Source: Streptococcus ruminantium (GTDB lineage Bacteria > Bacillota > Bacilli > Lactobacillales > Streptococcaceae). From it: DNA of 64,000 nucleotides. The notes under the pieces were generated by a model. It was given only the letters and a program-made list of their open reading frames with translations, did not search any database and was not told where the DNA came from. The position numbers and the translations under genes are program-made. The stretch lies in contig NZ_AP018400.1 in assembly GCF_003609975.1 (NCBI RefSeq), positions 508,501 to 572,500 of the forward strand, written 5' to 3'. Of the stretch, positions 58,175-64,000 are shown piece by piece (position 1 is the stretch's first letter; the number at the start of each line of letters is the position of its first letter).

Positions 58175-59014
58175 CTATATGTTATGTTTTTTAGCTTGTT
58201 CTTCCGCTATCTCTTTATAGAAATGCACCTGTGCTGCATATTGGTAGGGCCATACGTACAAGCCTGCCAGACCAAATGTGATACCGATCAGGATATACCA
58301 GCCTAAGAAAGTTATATCGAGTACAAACCGTTTAAATTTATACCCTCTCATCAATTTTCTACTAGATTTGATAATAGAAAAAGCTCCTGCGTATTCTCCA
58401 CGTTCCAATTGTTCAAATAAGATATAGTCAACTTGGGAATAAGCGTAGACTTGAGGGATATAAAGAATCATTCCTACAAGAGTGACTATCAAACCAATAA
58501 GGAACACCGCTAAGATTACTGCTAATACATCTTGAGGCAACATAGTAAGATCAGTTACCCCACTTGCAACGACTAAGGCTGCTAGGAGAGTACTGGAACC
58601 GCTAACCATTGCTATACCTAAGTAGAAAAGTAATCCCCACAAAAATAATAGGAACTGTTTTAGGATAAAAGTAGAAAATATTTTTCCGAAATCTTTATGA
58701 TTGAAAAGAGTCAAGACCTCTCTAAAGGAAGTTGTTTTCTTTGAACCTTTGATAACATGGAACACAGTAAAACTGACGGATAAATACAATAAACCTAGTA
58801 GTAATCCGTAAAATAGCGGAAACAAGGAGCTAGAAAAAAGATAGCTAGGGTTGATAAGCTCTGTTGTTGTCAATCCCACAAGACTATTGCGAGAAAAAGA
58901 AATAAGTTGAACGATGACAGAAATAAGAACAGGAATGCCTGCCAGTTGGTAGATACCAGGTGTTTCATTTAAGGTTTGGCGAGCTTTTTCACGAATACTA
59001 GAAATTGTGAACAT
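58175..59014 (-). CDS. DUF975 family integral membrane protein
   Basis: A 279-residue protein with about six membrane helices and the DUF975 opening 'IREKARQTLNETPG'. The C-terminal 'SSRKLMRGYKFKRFVLDITF' and 'PYQYAAQVHFYKEI' are characteristic. The function is unknown. It is a single minus-strand gene with AAGGAGG before its start and its own promoter and terminator. Confidence 0.85.
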   Translation of the reverse strand: MFTISSIREKARQTLNETPGIYQLAGIPVLISVIVQLISFSRNSLVGLTTTELINPSYLFSSSLFPLFYGLLLGLLYLSVSFTVFHVIKGSKKTTSFREVLTLFNHKDFGKIFSTFILKQFLLFLWGLLFYLGIAMVSGSSTLLAALVVASGVTDLTMLPQDVLAVILAVFLIGLIVTLVGMILYIPQVYAYSQVDYILFEQLERGEYAGAFSIIKSSRKLMRGYKFKRFVLDITFLGWYILIGITFGLAGLYVWPYQYAAQVHFYKEIAEEQAKKHNI

Positions 59015-59036
59015 CTTTAGACCTCCTTACCTCAAT

Positions 59037-59045
59037 ATTATAACA
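59037..59045 (-). promoter_or_regulatory. Extended -10 promoter of the DUF975 gene
   Basis: Minus strand TG-T-TATAAT, 22 bases before the start codon. Confidence 0.65.
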
Positions 59046-59175
59046 CAATTCTAGGTGACAAGCTAGGCTTTTTTTGATAGACTGGAAGATGCTGTGGAAA
59101 TCATTCTAACACGTAATGAAAATAAAAATAGGCTGCAGAAGTTGAAAATGAAGCCACTACAATGTGCATTCAGAT

Positions 59176-59241
59176 AGTATCTCAGACGGATTGAACGCTA
59201 TTTGCATCAGTAATCCGTAGGTAGGAGATACTTGCCGTTCA
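59176..59241 (+). ncRNA. Candidate structured RNA in the tgt leader region
   Basis: An outer stem AGTATCTC (59176-59183) with GAGATACT (59225-59232) encloses an inner stem ACGGATT (59186-59192) with AATCCGT (59212-59218). GAACG in the hairpin loop (59193-59197) can pair with CGTTC (59236-59240) just 3' of the outer stem, which would give a pseudoknot. It lies 125 bases before tgt. It does not match preQ1-I or preQ1-II. The strand is assumed from tgt, and transcription of the region is not proven. The rest of the 350-base gap shows no gene. Confidence 0.4.
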
Positions 59242-59354
59242 GCGGATCGAAAAGCCAATTTCCATCAAGACGAGGGAATGATACAGGATTGTTTTCAGAA
59301 GGTAGAAATTGATTCGACCAGGCAAGAGTATATTCCTAGGACTGTTTTTCCTAG

Positions 59355-60509
<1,155 letters not shown>

Positions 60510-60517
60510 TATTCATT

Positions 60518-60541
60518 CCCTCCTACGAGTATGTGGGAGGG
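60518..60541 (+). terminator. Hairpin after tgt
   Basis: CCCTCCTAC and GTGGGAGGG arms. The following TTAACTGTT is only weakly T-rich. Confidence 0.5.
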
Positions 60542-60646
60542 TTAACTGTTGTCTTGGGGACATAAAATACTAACGATAATCAAGATGAAGTACTATGGGG
60601 GAGAAAAAGGCTGGAGTAAAAGAAGGCGATGGTTGAGTCAATTAAA

Positions 60647-60676
60647 TTGACGAAATTATGTGTTACAATGTATAAT
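60647..60676 (+). promoter_or_regulatory. Promoter of the MucBP surface protein gene
   Basis: TTGACG, 18 bases, TATAAT, giving a leader of about 60 bases. Confidence 0.65.
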
Positions 60677-60745
60677 ACTAACTAGGGATATTTACTCTGC
60701 CTATGAGTAAATAAACCAAATATTTTTATGGAGATTTTAGGAAAG

Positions 60746-63523
60746 ATGTTTAGAAATAATTTGAAAGATATGCTCAAAAAACAAGAGTACTTTTCATTGC
60801 GTAAATTTAAAGGTGGTTTGGCTTCGGTTACGGTAGGAGCGGCACTATTCCTGGCTGGTGCAGCAGTTGAAACTATTGTATCACCACAAGCAGTAGTGGT
60901 ATATGCAGAAGAAGCTACTTATTCAACTAATACAACTTGGACATTAGACAACAAAATTAGTTCGGAAAACACTTATGTTGACCCTGAGTTTAGCACGCCC
61001 TATGCAACAGCTGAAACAAGCGTTCAATTAGAAAACGGAAAGACAATTGATGTAGTTGCTAAGATTACTCCAGTTGGAGAATTTCCTGAAGGGATTGCAT
61101 ATCTGGTGGAAGGAGATGATCAATCTTCATACGGAGCCTTGCCTGAAATGTTTGTTGGGAACCCAGCTCCTGAAACCATTCCTGCCCTAGGTATTTATGT
61201 TCAGCCAGCTCCGTATAATGATACTAAACAGTGGGATTTTAGTGGTGCGCGTGATGAAGCGATTGTAACCTTTACGTTTAGTGAGCCTGTAACAAATCCA
61301 ATTATTGATCTATCTGGTATTGGTGGTTCGGCTGACAGTTATTCTGACACCGAAAAAACTGGTAGGGGTTCATTCAATAGTACAATTTTGACCTTATTGA
61401 CGCAAGATGTGGTGCTAGAAGCAGCTAGTTCAGGGGCAAATCTGACGGTTACAGATAAAGTGATTGAAGCAACTGCAAAAAATACCTACCATCGTTCAGT
61501 CGTTCCAGCAGATGCAAGTGGTACAGGAAGCGAACGATACCCAGATATGGTTCCAGCAGGAACAGGATCTGTTCGAGCTGTAGGTACAGTTTCAGAACTT
61601 AGCTTTAAATTATCTCATAGTGCGACCCCATATTCAGTATTTCCAGGGGTAGGGAGTGACTATACAGTCAATGGTCGTGTCAATGGCTTCAATAAAGCAT
61701 GGTCAGACCGCTTTGTCGTAAAGGGTGAGTCTTCAACCGTATCAAATGCAGATCTGTTCCGTCTATCAGTCCGTCTAAACAATACGAAGACCGGTTCAGT
61801 TGTTATCAATTATCTTGATACGGATGGTAATATTCTCCAACCACAATATACTGATACAACAAACGCACCTGTTGGAACGGAGTATGATACGACTGAAAAT
61901 CAGGAAAAGCCGGCTGAAATTGTCAAAGATGGTAAAACGTATGTTCTTGCTCCAGAAGGTTTTTATAATGTTGGAGAGGTTACCTTAGATAACAACTTGC
62001 GCTCCTCTAACTTGGAGGCATTCAAACTAGCTATAGATGCCGTATCAGGTCAAGTTCTACCTGGACAACGTGCAGTAACTTATGTATATAAATTGAAGGA
62101 ACCTGTTGCTGAAACTGGTGATGTTGAAGTTAACTATTTTGCTGTAGATGACAATGGGAAGGTTACGCCACTTACAGGAGTAGTTGAAGGCCTGACGAAT
62201 AAAGATGAAGTTGGGACGACAGAAGTTGATACAAAAGCTGGAAAAGATGGTAGTGAATACGATACTCAAGATCTTCGTCCAACTAGTATTACTGATAAAG
62301 ATGGCGTCAAATGGGTCTTGTCTGAGGATAGAACCGATGGTGACGGAGAGACGGGCATTGTAAAGGCTGGTGAAATCAAGAAGGTTAACTACTATTATGT
62401 CAAAGAATCTGTTAAGACAGGTTCAGTTATTGCTCGCTATGTTATCCAAGGTACAGAAACTGAAATTGCTACAGATAAGATTATCAAATCGGCTGAAACT
62501 CCAGTAGATGAGTCCTATACAGACACTCCACCAGTAAGCATCGAATTTGGTGATAAGAATTATACACTTGTTGGTACTCGTAATAACCCAGGCGATGCAC
62601 CCAACGGTGGTAAGGTGATTGAGGGGCAACAAACAATCACTTATGAATATAAAGAAGTAGTTACTACTCCAACTCCAGAAGTTAAGACAGGTACAGTTCT
62701 TGTTCGTCATATCACAGATCAGGGTGAAATTCTTGCAGAATTAGCAGATGTTGTACGTGACGAAGAAGTTGGAACAAGTTATGTAACTAGTTCTGAAACA
62801 TTTGAAGGCTATACATTCGTTAAGGTAGATGAAGCAGGATCTCCAGCAACCGGCACTGTTGAAGAAGGCATTCAGACTGTAACTTATATCTACAAGAAAG
62901 TAGAGTCCCCAATTCCAACTCCAGAAGTTAAGACAGGTACAGTTCTCGTTCGTCATATCACAGATCAGGGTGAAATTCTTGCAGAATTAGCAGATGTTGT
63001 ACGTGACGAAGAAGTTGGAACAAGTTATGTAACTAGTTCTGAAACATTTGAAGGCTATACATTCGTTAAGGTAGATGAAGCAGGAGCTTCAGCAACCGGC
63101 ACTGTTGAAGAAGGCATTCAGACTGTAACTTATATCTACAAGAAAGTAGAGTCCCCAATTCCAACTCCAGAAGTTAAGAAGGGAAGCGTACAAGTTCGTT
63201 ACATCACCGAGAAAGGCGAGGTTCTTGAGGATACGACTGTTGTTAAGACTGATGAGCCGGTAGGTACAGAGTACACGACTGAGCAGAAGGTATTTAGTGG
63301 TTACACATTCATTAAGGTAGATGAAGCAGGAGCTCCAGCAATCGGCACTGTTGAAGAAGGTACGAAGACTGTAACTTACATTTACAAGGAAAGCGAGACT
63401 AAACCAACTCCTGTGACTACAATCTTGCCAGAGACAGGTGAGAGTGTATCAGTACTTTCTCTAATAGGCTTAGTCTTGTTAGGATCGACTGCATTTACTT
63501 CACGTCGTCGTCAGAAAAAATAA
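60746..63523 (+). CDS. YSIRK-type LPETG surface protein with MucBP-like repeats
   Basis: A 925-residue wall protein. The signal peptide has a YSIRK-like motif ('YFSLRKFKGGLASVTVGA', residues about 14-31) and ends near VVYAEE. A unique N-terminal region (about 55-345) is followed by six MucBP-like modules starting near residues 350, 457, 558, 648, 730 and 812, the last three as 82-residue tandem repeats. LPETG (894-898), a helix and RRRQKK end it. MucBP modules often bind mucins, so host adhesion is plausible but unproven. ATG 60746 with AGGA just before it is preferred to ATG 60728, which lacks a ribosome site. Confidence 0.9.
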   Translation: MFRNNLKDMLKKQEYFSLRKFKGGLASVTVGAALFLAGAAVETIVSPQAVVVYAEEATYSTNTTWTLDNKISSENTYVDPEFSTPYATAETSVQLENGKTIDVVAKITPVGEFPEGIAYLVEGDDQSSYGALPEMFVGNPAPETIPALGIYVQPAPYNDTKQWDFSGARDEAIVTFTFSEPVTNPIIDLSGIGGSADSYSDTEKTGRGSFNSTILTLLTQDVVLEAASSGANLTVTDKVIEATAKNTYHRSVVPADASGTGSERYPDMVPAGTGSVRAVGTVSELSFKLSHSATPYSVFPGVGSDYTVNGRVNGFNKAWSDRFVVKGESSTVSNADLFRLSVRLNNTKTGSVVINYLDTDGNILQPQYTDTTNAPVGTEYDTTENQEKPAEIVKDGKTYVLAPEGFYNVGEVTLDNNLRSSNLEAFKLAIDAVSGQVLPGQRAVTYVYKLKEPVAETGDVEVNYFAVDDNGKVTPLTGVVEGLTNKDEVGTTEVDTKAGKDGSEYDTQDLRPTSITDKDGVKWVLSEDRTDGDGETGIVKAGEIKKVNYYYVKESVKTGSVIARYVIQGTETEIATDKIIKSAETPVDESYTDTPPVSIEFGDKNYTLVGTRNNPGDAPNGGKVIEGQQTITYEYKEVVTTPTPEVKTGTVLVRHITDQGEILAELADVVRDEEVGTSYVTSSETFEGYTFVKVDEAGSPATGTVEEGIQTVTYIYKKVESPIPTPEVKTGTVLVRHITDQGEILAELADVVRDEEVGTSYVTSSETFEGYTFVKVDEAGASATGTVEEGIQTVTYIYKKVESPIPTPEVKKGSVQVRYITEKGEVLEDTTVVKTDEPVGTEYTTEQKVFSGYTFIKVDEAGAPAIGTVEEGTKTVTYIYKESETKPTPVTTILPETGESVSVLSLIGLVLLGSTAFTSRRRQKK
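62671..63408 (+). repeat. Three tandem 246-bp MucBP repeats
   Basis: Units start AACTCCAGAAGTTAAG at 62671, 62917 and 63163, exactly 246 bases apart. The first two differ at only a handful of positions, while the third is clearly diverged in its first two thirds. This indicates a recent duplication. Confidence 0.92.
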
Positions 63524-63682
63524 TAAGCTTCGACATTGATATAGTGATTAGTAAAGTTCTAATGTAGATTTTATTGTGTTTTACTATGTAAAATAACATT
63601 GGATAACAGCTTAGTTTACTGGTCATGATGAAGAGTGGTGCCAACAGTTGAAGAAGACGAAATTCGGCTTTCTTCTAGTTTC

Positions 63683-63722
63683 AAAAAGTTCCAGAGTCAA
63701 GAAGACTCAGGAACTTTTTTAT
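63683..63722 (+). terminator. Intrinsic terminator after the surface protein gene
   Basis: AAAAAGTTCC-A-GAGTC and GACTC-A-GGAACTTTTT arms, 160 bases past the stop. The remaining sequence to the window end (63723-64000) holds no supported gene apart from the minus-strand hairpin at 63951. Confidence 0.85.
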
Positions 63723-63950
63723 GTTATGGCTTCAAACTAGTTTTTTCTGAAGAGAAAAATGAAAAGAAGTAGAGGTGGTATCAGATTCTGTTTACATTCC
63801 ACTAAATTTTGATTATCTGAAAAATAATAGTGTAGGGAAGGGGCTCACAAATGAGAAAATATTTCAAAATCTATTTGTAAGTGAGAGAGGGAGAATATTG
63901 CACTGGATAAGTTAAGTGTAGAAGAATACAAAGGATGGACTCAGAACAAG

Positions 63951-63972
63951 ATAAAAGCCCGTTGTAACGGGC
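63951..63972 (-). terminator. Minus-strand terminator for a gene beyond the window
   Basis: On the minus strand GCCCGTT-AC-AACGGGC is followed by TTTTATCTT. It would end a minus-strand gene that lies to the right of position 64000. Confidence 0.6.
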
Positions 63973-64000
63973 AATAATTAAGGAAACAAAGCATAACTTG

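Noticed and set aside
59176..59241. A preQ1 riboswitch in front of tgt
   Set aside because: The fold lacks the conserved preQ1-I or preQ1-II core; it is kept only as an unassigned RNA candidate.
63896..63985. Short open frame ending KIKARCNGQ near the window end
   Set aside because: No start codon with a ribosome site, and it overlaps a minus-strand terminator hairpin.

Overview
The window is chromosomal DNA of a low-GC Gram-positive coccus, almost certainly Streptococcus and most probably S. suis or a close relative. I base this on family recognition and gene order rather than a search. Typical streptococcal blocks are present: hprK-lgt, DUF2829-SDR-glmU-NUDIX-macP-mtnN, ybeY-dgkA-era, mutM-coaE-pmrA-rpmG-secG-rnr-smpB-tehB, and polA. 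Other pointers are a preQ1-II riboswitch, a YSIRK-like signal peptide, LPxTG anchors and extended -10 promoters (TGnTATAAT). No rRNA, tRNA, complete insertion sequence, prophage or CRISPR array was seen.

Layout. 1-6 kb: B3/4-domain protein, GtrA-like protein, queT under a preQ1-II riboswitch, an aldo/keto reductase remnant, tex, a SprT-like protein and a DUF4097/PspC pair. 6-10 kb: manA (minus strand), then hprK, lgt and two small envelope-associated proteins. 10.4-15.4 kb: a 1663-residue LPSTG adhesin on the minus strand with thirteen Cna-B modules and an unusual leader. 15.9-18.6 kb: a MarR regulator with an osmoprotectant/choline-type ABC transporter. 19 kb: an 86-residue secreted protein of unknown function. 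20.8-25.4 kb: a Bce-type two-component system with its ABC exporter. 25.5-27.8 kb: PadR with two paralogous membrane proteins and a striking ACTAGT operator set. 28-32.6 kb: pyrimidine-dimer glycosylase, a Tad2-like DUF2829 protein, SDR, glmU, NUDIX, macP and mtnN. 32.9-35.6 kb: an RpiR regulator and ybeY-dgkA-era. 35.8-43.8 kb: an AAC(6')-like acetyltransferase and the mutM-to-tehB block. 43.9-49.2 kb: a wall-anchored C69 dipeptidase, copA and tpx. 49.6-53.7 kb: an ABC transporter with a long extracellular coiled coil. 53.9-64 kb: polA, a lipoprotein, a CoA-binding protein, DUF975, tgt and a MucBP-repeat LPETG surface protein.

How the genes connect. queT (uptake of a queuosine precursor) and tgt (tRNA base exchange) are two parts of one pathway at opposite ends of the window. 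HprK controls carbon catabolite regulation through HPr and CcpA, and a cre-like site overlaps the dipeptidase promoter. Surface biology is prominent: three sortase substrates, Lgt and one lipoprotein, but no sortase gene. Stress and defence functions include the Bce module, CopA with two cop boxes, Tpx with a PerR-like box, MutM, the dimer glycosylase and RNase R.

The observations I consider most worth following are a nested RNA fold with a possible pseudoknot upstream of tgt, the leader peptide plus A10 tract of the giant adhesin, the three-site operator of the PadR cluster, a dispersed palindromic terminator-like element, a second repeat family that directly abuts the TTG start of mutM and supplies the stop of padR, and the orphan secreted protein. 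No single locus is clearly a complete new system.
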